A DNA stretch of 64,000 nucleotides from DASXAI01 sp963798445 (GTDB taxonomy: Bacteria; Actinomycetota; Acidimicrobiia; Acidimicrobiales; Ilumatobacteraceae): NCBI GenBank assembly GCA_963798445.1, contig CAWCTH010000002.1:372001-436000 (forward strand), read 5' to 3'. Numbering within the stretch: position 1 is the stretch's first letter; each line of letters starts with the position of its first letter. Shown here in pieces: positions 1-8,326 of this stretch. The notes below the pieces were generated by a model. That model made no database searches. It saw only the letters and a list, made by a program, of their open reading frames with translations, and was not told the DNA's origin. The translations under genes and the position numbers were made by a program.

Positions 1-23
1 GGTCCGAGGAACTCGTCACGCAC
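1..23 (-). CDS. ruvB: RuvB Holliday-junction helicase, first 7 codons only
   Basis: Only the N-terminus is inside the window. Reading leftward from a GTG at 21-23 gives MRDEFLG, a typical RuvB beginning. The GTG overlaps the end of ruvA in the pattern GTGCGTGA, so translation is probably coupled. RuvB is the AAA+ motor that drives branch migration with RuvA, and its place after ruvC-ruvA is the standard bacterial order. The call rests on context plus seven residues. Confidence 0.75.
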
Positions 24-624
24 GCCGCACCGCCAGGACCTTGAGTGCGTCACGCAGCAGCGTCGAGGCGTCGGTGCCGCCGGTGAGCTCCCGCAAGCGC
101 GTCGCGGATCTCCTCGGTCGCGTAGCCCAGCCCGGACAGGGCCTCGCGCGACGGCCGGGGTGGCGGTCACCTTCCCGTTGCCGTGGCCGTTGCCGGCGGG
201 CACGAGGCCGTCGAGGCCACCGGCGTCGAGACGGCCCTTGAGCTCCAGCAGGAGGCGGGCGGCCGTCTGCTTGCCGACCCCGGGAACGAGCGTGAGCGCA
301 GCCACGTCGCCGTCCACCACCACCCGGCGCAGCTCGCCCGGCGGGTGGGTGGCGAGGATGGCCAGGGCGAGGGCCGGCCCGACGCCGTGGGCGCCGAGCA
401 GGGTCTCGAAGCAGGCCCGTTCGTCACGCGTGGTGAAGCCGTAGAGGGTCTGGGCGTCCTCGCGGATGTGGTGGTGGATGTGCAGGAAGGCGTCGGTGCC
501 GAGCTCGAGCGTGGCGAGGGTGCGGGGCGTGACGGTGACGCGGTAGCCGACGCCGCTGGACCTCCAGCAGCACCTCGGCCTCGGTGCTGCGCTCCAGCAC
601 GGTGCCCCGCAGCGAGCCGATCAT
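16..624 (-). CDS. ruvA: Holliday junction DNA helicase subunit RuvA (frameshifted as sequenced)
   Basis: RuvA binds four-way DNA junctions and loads RuvB. The start ATG at 622-624 overlaps the ruvC stop (ATGA) and begins MIGSLRGTVLER. The conserved protein is spread over several frames. The first break is near 558-561 (just before GVGYRVTV), a second near 145-150 (VAREALSGLGY) and a third near 97-100 (before RELTGGTDAS). Across the breaks all RuvA parts are present: the N-terminal OB fold, the helix-hairpin-helix segments (GAHGVGPALA and LVPGVGKQTAARL) and the C-terminal RuvB-binding domain. Three single-base breaks in a conserved gene with intact residues on both sides look more like sequence errors than decay, but the sequence alone cannot decide. 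Confidence 0.88.
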
Positions 625-1125
625 CGCTTCACCGCCGCCACCCGAGCCCGGTAGGTGGCGACGGCGAGGTGGCAGAGCGCGAGGGCGGCGGCATCGGCGG
701 CGTCGGCCGGTCGGGGCGGCTCGGCCAGCCCCAGGCGCGCCTGCACCATCTTCTGCACCTGCGCCTTGTCGGCCGCCCCCCAGCCGGTGACCGCCTCTTT
801 CACCTCGTTCGGCGTGTACTGCACGACCTCGCAACCGGCCGCCGCCGCTTCGGCCAGGGCCAGGCCGCTGGCCTGCCCCACGCTCATGGCGGTGCGCACG
901 TTCACCTGGAAGAACACCCGCTCGACGGCCACGACGTCGGGGTGCAGTTCGGCGATCAGCGCCGCCAGGTCGGCCTGCAGGGCGGCCAGCCGCTGCGGGA
1001 GCGGGTCCGACGGTGGCGTCGTGAGCACGCCCGATGGCCACCGTGCGGATCTTGCGATGCGGCGCCGGCTCCAGGCAGGCGTAGCCGCAGCGGGACAACC
1101 CCGGGTCGATGCCGAGCACGAACAC
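621..1125 (-). CDS. ruvC: Crossover junction endodeoxyribonuclease RuvC (one frameshift)
   Basis: RuvC is the dimeric Holliday-junction resolvase. A GTG start at 1123-1125 gives FVLGIDPGLSRCGYACLE, which includes the first catalytic Asp of the RNase H-like fold. The frame breaks in the CCC run near 1030-1032. The rest then reads VLTTPPSDPLPQRL, followed by VVAVERVFFQVN with the catalytic Glu and the C-terminal ADAADAAALALCHLA with the acidic pair. Length without the break is about 167 residues, normal for the family. The stop overlaps the ruvA start by four bases. The break is in a homopolymer and is probably a consensus error. Confidence 0.88.
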
Positions 1126-1175
1126 AGGTTCGACCGTAGCCGACGGCCCCGATCCGGCCGCGGATCTCCCCCATC

Positions 1176-1222
1176 CGACGCGCGTTGTCCGTCACATACG
1201 AGGTCCAGGCGAATCAGTTCGC
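1176..1222 (-). repeat. Interspersed repeat A, copy 1
   Basis: This 47-bp sequence matches 45926-45972 at 42 of 47 positions, and the first 23 bases are identical. Read on the minus strand it begins at the stop codon of the acetyltransferase gene (GCG AAC TGA). The second copy begins in the same way at the stop of menA. It therefore seems to be an element tied to gene 3' ends. I cannot assign it to a known family. Confidence 0.7.
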
Positions 1223-1819
1223 CTCGAGACGGGCCTCGAGGTTGGCCTTCACGTCGGGCCACTCCTCGGACAGGATCGAGAAGAAGGCCGAGTCCCGGAG
1301 CCCGCCGCGCGGGCCGAACGCGGGCATGTTCCGCCGCAGCGTGCCGTCGTAGCGGGCGCCGAGGCGTTCGATGGCGGCCCGGCTGCGCTGGTTGCGCGCG
1401 TCGGTCTTCAGCGACAGCCGCTGCACGCCCCACACCTCGAACGCGTGCACCATCATGAGGTACTTCGCTTCGGTGTTCACGACCGTGCGCTGGGCCGAGG
1501 CGGCCAGGAACGTGGCGCCGATCTCCACCACCTCCGGCGCGCCCGTGCCGTCGTGCCAGTGCTCGAAGAAGAAGCTGGTCGACCCCACGATGCGGCTCTC
1601 GTCCTTGTACCAGGTGGCGAACGGGCAGCGGCGACCCTCGCGCTCGTCGGCGGCGGCGTCCTCGATGTAGGCCACCACGCCAGGCGCATCGTCGGGGGTG
1701 CGCGTCCACTCGTAGGTGGAGCGGTCCTCCTCGGCCGCCACCAGCAGCGCGTTGGCGTGGGCCATGGTGAGCGGTTCCAGCCGGACGTGGGGGCCTTCCA
1801 ACGTGAATCGCTCGGTCAT
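1214..1819 (-). CDS. GNAT-family N-acetyltransferase (RimJ/RimL type)
   Basis: A 201-residue acetyl-CoA-dependent acetyltransferase. It opens with VRLEPL and has the acetyl-CoA-binding core with RIVGSTSFFF and EIGATFL, then the RimL-like segment LKTDARNQRSRAAIERLGA near the C-terminus. Members acetylate N-termini of proteins, amino acids or small molecules; this substrate is unknown. The gene lies 13 nt downstream of mscR on the same strand, so it is probably cotranscribed with it. Its stop codon lies inside repeat A. Confidence 0.88.
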   Translation of the reverse strand: MTERFTLEGPHVRLEPLTMAHANALLVAAEEDRSTYEWTRTPDDAPGVVAYIEDAAADEREGRRCPFATWYKDESRIVGSTSFFFEHWHDGTGAPEVVEIGATFLAASAQRTVVNTEAKYLMMVHAFEVWGVQRLSLKTDARNQRSRAAIERLGARYDGTLRRNMPAFGPRGGLRDSAFFSILSEEWPDVKANLEARLEAN

Positions 1820-1832
1820 GGGAAGCGCTCCG

Positions 1833-2921
1833 TCATTCGAAGACCACGACCGAGCGCAACACCTCGCCGCGCTCCATTCGGTGGAAGGCCTCCTCCACCC
1901 CCTCGAGCGGAATGGTCTCGGTGACGAAGCCGTCGAGATCCAAGCGGCCCTGGAGGTACAGGTCGATCAACATCGGGAAGTCGCGCGACGGCAGGCAGTC
2001 GCCGTACCAACTCGGCTTGAGCGCGCCGCCGCGCCCGAAGAACTCGATCATGGGGATGTCGGGGAAGGTCATCTGCGGGTTGGGCACACCGACCTGCACC
2101 ACCGTGCCCGCGAGGTCACGGGCGAAGAACGCCTGCCGCAGCACCTCGGGGTGGCCGACTGCCTCGATCACCACGTCGGCGCCGAAGCCACCGGTCGCCG
2201 CCCTCACCGCCTCCACCGCGTCCTGGCTCGACGAGTCGACCGTGTGGGTTGCCCCGAAGTCCTTGGCCCACGCCAGCTTGCGGGCGTCGAGGTCGATCGC
2301 CACGATGGTGCGGGCGCCGGCCAGGCGAGCACCAGCGATGGCGGCGTCACCCACCCCGCCGCACCCGAAGACGGCCACGGTGTCCCCGCGCTGCACGTTG
2401 CCGGTGTACATGGCGGCGCCCAGGCCGGCCATGACGCCGCACCCGATGAGGCCGGCCGCCGCCACGGACGCGGCCGGGTCGATCTTGACGCACTGGCCGG
2501 CGGCCACGAGCGTCTTCTCGGCAAAGGCACCGATGCCGAGCGCCGGTGCCAGCGGCGTGCCCCCGAGCGTCATCTTCTGCGTGGCGTTGGCCGAGTCGAA
2601 GCAGTACCACGGCTTGCCTCGGGCGCAGGACCGGCACCGCCCGCAGGGCGCGCGCCAGGCGATGATGACGCGGTCGCCCGGAGCTACGTTGGCCACGCCG
2701 TCGCCGACGGCCTCGATGTCGCCGGCTGCCTCGTGGCCGAGCAGGAACGGGAAGTCGTCGTTGATGCCGCCCTCGCGATAGTGGAGATCGGTATGGCACA
2801 CCCCGCACGCGAGGACGCGTACGAGGGCCTCGCCGGGGCCGGGGTCGGCGACGGTGATCGTCTCGATCGTGACGGGCGCCTTCGCAGTGGCGGCGACCAC
2901 GCCGCGGACCTGATGAGCCAT
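1833..2921 (-). CDS. mscR: S-(hydroxymethyl)mycothiol dehydrogenase
   Basis: A zinc-dependent medium-chain alcohol dehydrogenase of 362 residues that oxidises the formaldehyde-mycothiol adduct with NAD. Landmarks are the catalytic zinc ligands in CGVCHTDLHYREGG and GHEAAG, the structural zinc cluster CGRCRSCARGKPWYC and the Rossmann loop VFGCGGVGDAAI. The pattern KPSWYGDCLPSRDFP and the ending EVLRSVVV match the mycobacterial mycothiol-dependent enzyme closely, from memory of that family. mshC at 27.9-29.1 kb in the same window supports a mycothiol-using host. The neighbouring GNAT gene is probably in the same transcript. Confidence 0.9.
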   Translation of the reverse strand: MAHQVRGVVAATAKAPVTIETITVADPGPGEALVRVLACGVCHTDLHYREGGINDDFPFLLGHEAAGDIEAVGDGVANVAPGDRVIIAWRAPCGRCRSCARGKPWYCFDSANATQKMTLGGTPLAPALGIGAFAEKTLVAAGQCVKIDPAASVAAAGLIGCGVMAGLGAAMYTGNVQRGDTVAVFGCGGVGDAAIAGARLAGARTIVAIDLDARKLAWAKDFGATHTVDSSSQDAVEAVRAATGGFGADVVIEAVGHPEVLRQAFFARDLAGTVVQVGVPNPQMTFPDIPMIEFFGRGGALKPSWYGDCLPSRDFPMLIDLYLQGRLDLDGFVTETIPLEGVEEAFHRMERGEVLRSVVVFE

Positions 2922-2940
2922 GGAGCGGACGGTAGCGCGG

Positions 2941-3393
2941 CTACTTCGCTGCCTGGACCGCCCGCAACAGCTCGTCGGTGGACCGGTACGTCAGCCCGGC
3001 GATGGCCCGGTGGAGGTACCGCACCACACCGTCGCCGTCGACGACGAAGACGCTGCGGCGGGGGTAGCCGAGCGGACCGAGGGTGCCGTAGATGCCGGCC
3101 ACCTTCTTGTCGGGGTCGGCCAGCAGCGGGAACTTGAACCCGTGCTTGGTGGCGAAGCCCTCGTGGCTCTCCACCGACTGCGGGCTGATGGCCAGCACCT
3201 GCGCACCCACGCCCTCGAACTGGCCGATGTCTTCGGTGTAGGCGTTGAGCTGCTTCGTGCACACCGGTGTGTGGTCACCCGGATAGAAGACCAGCACCAC
3301 CGGCTGGCCCCGGTAGTCCGACAGCGAGTACGAGCGCCCACCGGTGCCGGCGAGGGTGAAGTCGGGGGCCGTGTCGCCCACCGCGAGGCCCAT
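2941..3393 (-). CDS. Peroxiredoxin (AhpE/BCP-like)
   Basis: A 150-residue thiol peroxidase that reduces hydroperoxides. It shows the peroxidatic motif P-x3-T-x2-C as PGDHTPVC near residue 45, in a thioredoxin fold that opens GDTAPDFTL. No Cys occurs five residues after the peroxidatic one, so it is not a classical 2-Cys BCP; a 1-Cys, AhpE-like mechanism, possibly recycled by mycothiol, is an inference. The ATG at 3391-3393 was chosen because the family fold begins there. The frame stays open upstream but that part overlaps yebC. It sits 2 nt downstream of yebC and 19 nt before mscR. Confidence 0.9.
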   Translation of the reverse strand: MGLAVGDTAPDFTLAGTGGRSYSLSDYRGQPVVLVFYPGDHTPVCTKQLNAYTEDIGQFEGVGAQVLAISPQSVESHEGFATKHGFKFPLLADPDKKVAGIYGTLGPLGYPRRSVFVVDGDGVVRYLHRAIAGLTYRSTDELLRAVQAAK

Positions 3394-3395
3394 CG

Positions 3396-4145
3396 CTAGG
3401 CCTCCACCGAGTCGAGGACGGCGTCGGGTATGTCGAAGTTGGCGTACACGTCCTGCACGTCGTCGTGCTCTTCGAGAGCGTCCATCACCCGCAGCACCTT
3501 CTTGGCTTCCTCGGCGGTTTCGAGGGGCACGCTGGTCGACGAGATCATGGTCGACTCGGCCGAGGTGACCTCGATGCCGGCTGCTTCGAGGGCCTCGCGC
3601 ACGGCCTCGACGGCGCTGGGCTCGGTCGTCACTCGCCAGGTGTCGCCCTCGTCGACGATGTCGTCGGCCCCGGCGTCGAGCGCCGCCATCATCACGTCGT
3701 CTTCGGCGAAGCGTTTCGGGACGAGCACGATGCCGGCGCGGCTGAACTGCCACGACACCGAGCCCGGCTCCGCCATGGAGCCGCCCGACTTGCTGAAGAT
3801 GTTGCGCACCTCGGCGCCGGCGCGGTTGCGGTTGTCGGTGAGCACGTCGACGAGGACGGCGACCCCGCCGGGCGCGTAGCCCTCGTACATGATCGACTCG
3901 TAGGTGACGCCTTCGAGCTCACCGGTGCCGCGCTTGACGGCGCGGTCGATGGTGTCGTTGGGGACCGACGCCGCCTTGGCCTTGCTCACCATCGTGCGCA
4001 GCGTGGCGTTGGCCGTCATGTCGCCGCCGCCCTCACGCGCCGCGACCTCGATCTGGCGGATCAGCTTGGCGAACAGCTTGCCGCGAGCCTTGTCCTTGGC
4101 GCCCTTCTGGTGCTTGATCGTGGCCCACTTGGAATGGCCGGACAT
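3396..4145 (-). CDS. yebC: YebC/PmpR-family translation/regulatory protein
   Basis: A 249-residue full-length member of the YebC family. It starts MSGHSKWATIKHQKGAKD, the family signature, and carries the conserved YEGYAPGGVAVLVDVLTDNRNR segment in the middle. The family was described as DNA-binding regulators; recent work links it to ribosome function at proline-rich stretches. The ATG overlaps the pdxT stop by one base (TGATG), so yebC is translationally coupled to pdxT. Placement between pdxT and ruvC is the classic arrangement. Confidence 0.96.
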   Translation of the reverse strand: MSGHSKWATIKHQKGAKDKARGKLFAKLIRQIEVAAREGGGDMTANATLRTMVSKAKAASVPNDTIDRAVKRGTGELEGVTYESIMYEGYAPGGVAVLVDVLTDNRNRAGAEVRNIFSKSGGSMAEPGSVSWQFSRAGIVLVPKRFAEDDVMMAALDAGADDIVDEGDTWRVTTEPSAVEAVREALEAAGIEVTSAESTMISSTSVPLETAEEAKKVLRVMDALEEHDDVQDVYANFDIPDAVLDSVEA

Positions 4146-4726
4146 CAGACGAGGACCTCCTGGAGGAAGCGGGCATGCAACCGGCTGTCACCGGACAGCT
4201 CGGGATGGAACGAGGCCACCGTGACCGGGCCCTGCCGGGCGAGGACGGGACGACCTTCGTGGCGGGCGAGGACATCGACACCCGGCCCGGCCGACTCGAC
4301 CAGGGGCGCCCGGATGAACACCGCCGGGAACGGCTCTCCCAGCAGATCGCTGACGGTGAGGCTGGTCTCGAAGCTGTCGATCTGGCGGCCGTAGGCGTTG
4401 CGGCGCACGGCCAGATCGACGACGCCGAAGGAACGCTGGTCGGGCCGGCCGTCGAGCACGTCGGTGGCGAGCAGGATCATGCCGGCACACGTCCCGAACA
4501 CCGGGAAGCCGGTGGCGAGACGCTCGGCGATGGCGTCGAACAGACCCGAGGACTCGAGCAGCATCGACATGGTGGTGGATTCGCCGCCTGGCATCACCAG
4601 CGCGTCGACGCGCGCCAGGTCTTGCGGCGTGCGCACCTCCTTGGCCCGCGCCCCCAGCTCAGTGAGGGCGATGACGTGGAGCCCGAACGCGCCCTGCAAG
4701 GCGAGGACACCCACTGTGGGTTTCAC
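4145..4726 (-). CDS. pdxT: Pyridoxal 5'-phosphate synthase glutaminase subunit PdxT
   Basis: The class I glutamine amidotransferase that feeds ammonia to PdxS. Residues 1-193 include the oxyanion segment MPGGESTTM, the nucleophile Cys in FGTCAGMILLA near residue 79, and the catalytic His-Glu pair in SFHPELSGD near the end. Start is GTG at 4724-4726, 18 nt after pdxS. It forms an operon pdxS-pdxT-yebC. Confidence 0.96.
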   Translation of the reverse strand: MKPTVGVLALQGAFGLHVIALTELGARAKEVRTPQDLARVDALVMPGGESTTMSMLLESSGLFDAIAERLATGFPVFGTCAGMILLATDVLDGRPDQRSFGVVDLAVRRNAYGRQIDSFETSLTVSDLLGEPFPAVFIRAPLVESAGPGVDVLARHEGRPVLARQGPVTVASFHPELSGDSRLHARFLQEVLV

Positions 4727-4744
4727 CTGGCGGCCTCGCGTTCA

Positions 4745-5650
4745 CTACCAGCCCCGCTCGGAGAGCTTCACCATGGCCTCGTCCATGCCGATGCCCGTCA
4801 TGGGCTCACCCAGGTTGCGGCTGACCTTGGCCAGGATGTGCGGATCGCGGAAGTGGGTGGTGGCCTCCACGATGGCCTTGGCGCGCGGTGCCGGGCTGGC
4901 GGCCTTGAAGATGCCCGACCCGACGAACACGCCCTCGGCGCCGAGTTGCATCACCAGCGCGGCGTCCGCCGGCGTGGCCACACCGCCCGCGCAGAACAGC
5001 GGCACAGGCAGCCAACCGGTCTCGGCGACTTCCTGGACCAGCGGCAGCGGGGCCTGGAGGCGCTTGGCCCAGTCGAACAGCTCGGCCGGGTCGGCCTGAG
5101 TGAGCTTGCGCATGTCGCCGATGATGGAGCGCAGGTGGCGCACCGCCTCGACGATGTTGCCGGTGCCGGCCTCGCCCTTCGAGCGGATCATGGCGGCGCC
5201 TTCGCTGATGCGCCGCAGCGCCTCGCCGAGGTTGGTGGCGCCGCAGACGAACGGCGCGGTGAAGGCCCACTTGTCGATGTGATGGGCTTCGTCGGCCGGC
5301 GTGAGGACCTCGGACTCGTCGACGTAGTCGACTCCGAGCGCCTCCAGGATCTGCGCCTCGACGAAGTGCCCGATGCGGGCCTTGGCCATGACCGGGATGG
5401 TGACGGCGGCCTTGATGCCCTCGATCATGTCGGGGTCGCTCATGCGGGCCACCCCACCCTGGACCCGGATGTCGGCCGGCACCCGCTCGAGAGCCATGAC
5501 GGCGCAGGCCCCGGCGTCTTCGGCGATCTTGGCCTGCTCTGGCGTGACCACATCCATGATCACGCCACCCTTGAGCATCTCGGCCAGGCCGCGCTTCACG
5601 CGGAACGTACCGGTTGCGCGCGGTGCAGAGGTGAGGGGCTGGTCGGCCAT
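4745..5650 (-). CDS. pdxS: Pyridoxal 5'-phosphate synthase lyase subunit PdxS
   Basis: A 301-residue TIM-barrel enzyme that builds PLP from ribose 5-phosphate, glyceraldehyde 3-phosphate and ammonia. Motifs seen are VIMDVVTPEQAKIAEDAGA, the lysine-bearing MAKARIGHFVEAQ, and the phosphate-binding GAEGVFVGSGIFK. First gene of pdxS-pdxT-yebC-ruvCAB. The start ATG lies six bases after a TAGACT hexamer, which points to a leaderless mRNA. Confidence 0.97.
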   Translation of the reverse strand: MADQPLTSAPRATGTFRVKRGLAEMLKGGVIMDVVTPEQAKIAEDAGACAVMALERVPADIRVQGGVARMSDPDMIEGIKAAVTIPVMAKARIGHFVEAQILEALGVDYVDESEVLTPADEAHHIDKWAFTAPFVCGATNLGEALRRISEGAAMIRSKGEAGTGNIVEAVRHLRSIIGDMRKLTQADPAELFDWAKRLQAPLPLVQEVAETGWLPVPLFCAGGVATPADAALVMQLGAEGVFVGSGIFKAASPAPRAKAIVEATTHFRDPHILAKVSRNLGEPMTGIGMDEAMVKLSERGW

Positions 5651-5656
5651 GCCGTC

Positions 5657-5662
5657 AGTCTA
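5657..5662 (-). promoter_or_regulatory. -10 element of a leaderless pdxS promoter
   Basis: TAGACT on the minus strand is followed by GACGGC and then the ATG of pdxS. A start of transcription about 7 nt after a TANNNT hexamer would fall on the ATG itself. No Shine-Dalgarno sequence lies between. Confidence 0.6.
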
Positions 5663-6041
5663 GGGCGAGGCGTCCGGCGCGCCGCCGCCGCTATCGGCCG
5701 ACCGTGGCGCCGGTGCCTGGGCCCGGGCCGGTCGAGCGCGTTCGACCGAGTCCGCACGGCGCCGGGTCCTCGATCTCCCGCCCCATGATCTCGACAAGGG
5801 CCGTGGGGCGAACGCCGATCGGGGCGCCTGGCGGCCGACGTCATGGGACCTCGGTCAGTCGTCGTCACGGCTCGTGGTCGACGGCGACGACCCCGCCCGT
5901 TCTCGTCGCGCTTCAGTAGCAAATCTGCGGGCCTCACGCACCGAGAAGCAGCAGTGCACCGAGAACGACACGTCCAGTGCACGCCTCACCCCACCGCTGG
6001 GTGTGCGGGCGGGGTTGCAACCGCCGTGCCCAGCCGTTGCC
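5663..6041. other. Non-coding stretch upstream of pdxS
   Basis: No convincing gene on either strand: open frames here lack recognisable domains and overlap each other. The only structure I see is a 7-bp inverted repeat (CGGTCGA/TCGACCG, 6-nt loop) at 5729-5748. The left part must hold the pdxS promoter. Confidence 0.5.
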
Positions 6042-6270
6042 GAGCCAGCGAGGCCGGCCGCGCCTGGCCGTGGCGTCGCAGGGCGGCGCCGTGCCGACGA
6101 ACCGATGCGCCAGCTGGCGTCGCAGGGGCGCCGTGCCGACGAAGAACCGATTGTCCGAGCGCAGCGAGGCCGGCCGGGTGTGCGGGCCGTCCGCGGCCCG
6201 CTGGCGTCGCAGGGCGGCGCCGTGCCGACGAAGAACCGATTGTCCGAGCGCAGCGAGGCCGGCCGGAGGC
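6042..6270. repeat. Repeat family C, cluster 1 (about three degenerate tandem copies)
   Basis: Units of about 64 bp start with TGGCGTCGCAGGG and end GCGAGGCCGGCCGG at 6071-6114 (truncated), 6115-6178 and 6202-6266, plus a fragment at 6042-6064. Each full unit contains GATTGTCCGAGCGCAGCGAG. The same core, with GAAGCGAG, recurs in the 83-bp units at 40593-40841. The cluster lies just past the stop codon of the DUF3048 gene. No spacers, so this is not a CRISPR array. Confidence 0.7.
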
Positions 6271-6280
6271 CGGCAAAGAC

Positions 6281-7399
6281 TTACGGGAAGGGGACGGAGT
6301 CGGGGTCGGCGCCGGCGGGGATCTCCACCGCGGCCCCAGGGTCGGGCAGCTCGATCCACGTGCGCCCCGGCGTGAGCTTCACCGGATTGCCGGCGGCGTC
6401 CTTGTAGACCGCCGGCTGCTTCGGGTCGGGCCGGCTCCACGTCCCCTTCACGATCTTGCCGTCGGTGAGGATCCACGCCTCCCCCTCCCCTACGGTGACC
6501 GCCTGCTGCGACTGGCCCACGCCCGGCACGCCCACGTACGAGACGTACTGCACCACCACGTTGGCCGGGGCGATCTGGACACCGTCGTGGTCCACGTGGG
6601 GGCTGCCGTTCTCCTCGCGCAGCCACGTCTTGGAGGCGGCGTCCCACACGAACTGGGCCTTCGTGCTCTCCATCTTGAGCTTCACGCCGGCAACGGGGTC
6701 ACCGACCGGCGAGGCCTCTGCGTCGGCGCGGAACGTGAACAGCGGCATCGGCGCGCCCTGGCCCGCCGGCGCCAGGGTGTACAGCGCGACGGTGTCGGCG
6801 TACAGCGTGTGCTCGGTGGCGTTGGCGTGCGTGCGGTTGTCGCGGTGGTACCCGCCGGGGCCGTCGGCCTGGCCCTGGCCGACGTCGGTGAGATCGGCCC
6901 CGCTGATCTGGCGCTGCACGGTCGGGTTCCCGCCCGACCAGGCGAAGAGCGGATGCGACAGGCCGGCCACCAGGTTCACGTCGGTCGTGCGGGCCGAGCG
7001 GATCGGGCCGACCGGTGTGGAGTCGGTGGACTGGAACACGGCGAAGAACCGCGTGATGCCCTCGACCTCCTCCTCGTACACGACGTCGGCCTGGTTCAGC
7101 CCCGTCTGCGGGCGGGCTTCGGCGTGATTGTCGATCTTCACCACGAGCGCCGGCCGGTTCTGCGTCGCCGGATCGGTGACCGCCAGACCGGTGAGCGCGT
7201 AGCGGGCCACCGGCTGGGTCGTCGTGGTGGCCGCCACCGTGGACGACGACGAGGCCGACGACGAGGTGGAGGCCGCGGTGGTCGGTGTCACGGACGTAGT
7301 GGTGGGCGTGGCCGCCTTCGAGCCACCGCTGCAGGCACCGGCCACGAGGGCGGCAACACCGGCGAGGGCGAGAAGGGGGGTTCGTCGGGACTGTCGCAA
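6281..7399 (-). CDS. DUF3048 (YerB-like) lipoprotein
   Basis: About 372 residues. A signal peptide ends in the lipobox LVAGAC, followed by a Thr/Ser-rich linker and then the DUF3048 domain: NRPALVVKIDNHAEARPQTGLNQAD, then TRFFAVFQS and GPIRSARTTDV. The second half holds the C-terminal DUF3048 region up to GRTWIEL. The TTG at 7397-7399 was chosen because it gives a normal-length signal peptide (MRQSRRTPLLALAG); the frame stays open further upstream into htpX. It begins 4 nt after the htpX stop. YerB-type proteins are exported and of unknown function. Confidence 0.85.
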   Translation of the reverse strand: MRQSRRTPLLALAGVAALVAGACSGGSKAATPTTTSVTPTTAASTSSSASSSSTVAATTTTQPVARYALTGLAVTDPATQNRPALVVKIDNHAEARPQTGLNQADVVYEEEVEGITRFFAVFQSTDSTPVGPIRSARTTDVNLVAGLSHPLFAWSGGNPTVQRQISGADLTDVGQGQADGPGGYHRDNRTHANATEHTLYADTVALYTLAPAGQGAPMPLFTFRADAEASPVGDPVAGVKLKMESTKAQFVWDAASKTWLREENGSPHVDHDGVQIAPANVVVQYVSYVGVPGVGQSQQAVTVGEGEAWILTDGKIVKGTWSRPDPKQPAVYKDAAGNPVKLTPGRTWIELPDPGAAVEIPAGADPDSVPFP

Positions 7400-7403
7400 G
7401 GTT

Positions 7404-8309
7404 CTAGAGCTCCCGGAGCAGCGCGATTCGCTCCTCGAGTGGTGGATGGGTGTCGAACAGCTTGTTGAGCCACCCCTGGCGGCCCTTGTCACCCACCCCC
7501 GACATCGGCTGTTCGATCCAGAGATGAGCGGTCGCCTTCGACGCCGAATGGGTGACCGTCGTGTCCTCCCGGAGCTTTTCGAGCGCCGAGATGAGACCGG
7601 GAGGGTAACGGGTCATGTGCACCGCGGATACGTCAGCAAGGGTCTCGCGGTTGCGGCTGATGGCGGCCTGCATGATCTTGGCGATCAGTGGGGCGACGAT
7701 GATGAAGGCGAAGCCCAGGAACGCCAAGGGGTTGTTGCCGCCCTCCCGGTCGTTGCTCCGCGAGATCCGCCCGCCGTTCCACCACATCATCCGGATCATC
7801 AGGTCCGACAAGACGGCGATGGCACCCACGAGCGTGACGGCGATGGTGGACACGAGGATGTCGTAGTTCTTCACGTGCGACAGCTCGTGGGCCAGCACCC
7901 CCTCCAGCTCGACCCGGTTCATCTTCGCCAGCAGCCCCGTGGTGACGGCGATGGCGGCGTGCTTCGGGTTGCGCCCCGTGGCGAACGCGTTGGGTGCGTC
8001 GTCGTCGACGATGTAGATGCGCGGCTGGGGTAGGCCGCTGGCGATGCAGAGACCTTCGACCAGGTTGTAGAGGCGCTTGTACTCGTTGGGGTCGGCCGGG
8101 TGGGCCCGGCTCACCGCCAGCGCCACCGCGTCGGACTTCCAGTACGAGGCGAAGGCCAGGACACCGGAGATGGCGAAGGCGAAGACGGCGCCGAACCAGC
8201 CGTAGCCGATGATCAGACCGGCGGCCGCCCCGGCGGCGGCGAACACGAGCACGAAGCCCGCGACGAGGAGGATCGTGCGCCGCTTGTTCGCGGCGATCTG
8301 TTCGTACAT
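7404..8309 (-). CDS. htpX: HtpX-like membrane zinc metalloprotease (M48)
   Basis: A 301-residue integral membrane protease of quality control. It has two N-terminal membrane segments (residues about 14-55), the catalytic HEXXH as HELSH near residue 140 and two further membrane segments after it. The downstream glutamate ligand lies in NRETLADVSAV. It is preceded by lemA on the same strand with 17 nt between them, the common LemA-HtpX pairing. Length matches the family. Confidence 0.93.
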   Translation of the reverse strand: MYEQIAANKRRTILLVAGFVLVFAAAGAAAGLIIGYGWFGAVFAFAISGVLAFASYWKSDAVALAVSRAHPADPNEYKRLYNLVEGLCIASGLPQPRIYIVDDDAPNAFATGRNPKHAAIAVTTGLLAKMNRVELEGVLAHELSHVKNYDILVSTIAVTLVGAIAVLSDLMIRMMWWNGGRISRSNDREGGNNPLAFLGFAFIIVAPLIAKIMQAAISRNRETLADVSAVHMTRYPPGLISALEKLREDTTVTHSASKATAHLWIEQPMSGVGDKGRQGWLNKLFDTHPPLEERIALLREL

Positions 8310-8326
8310 CTACGCCGCGTGCGTTG

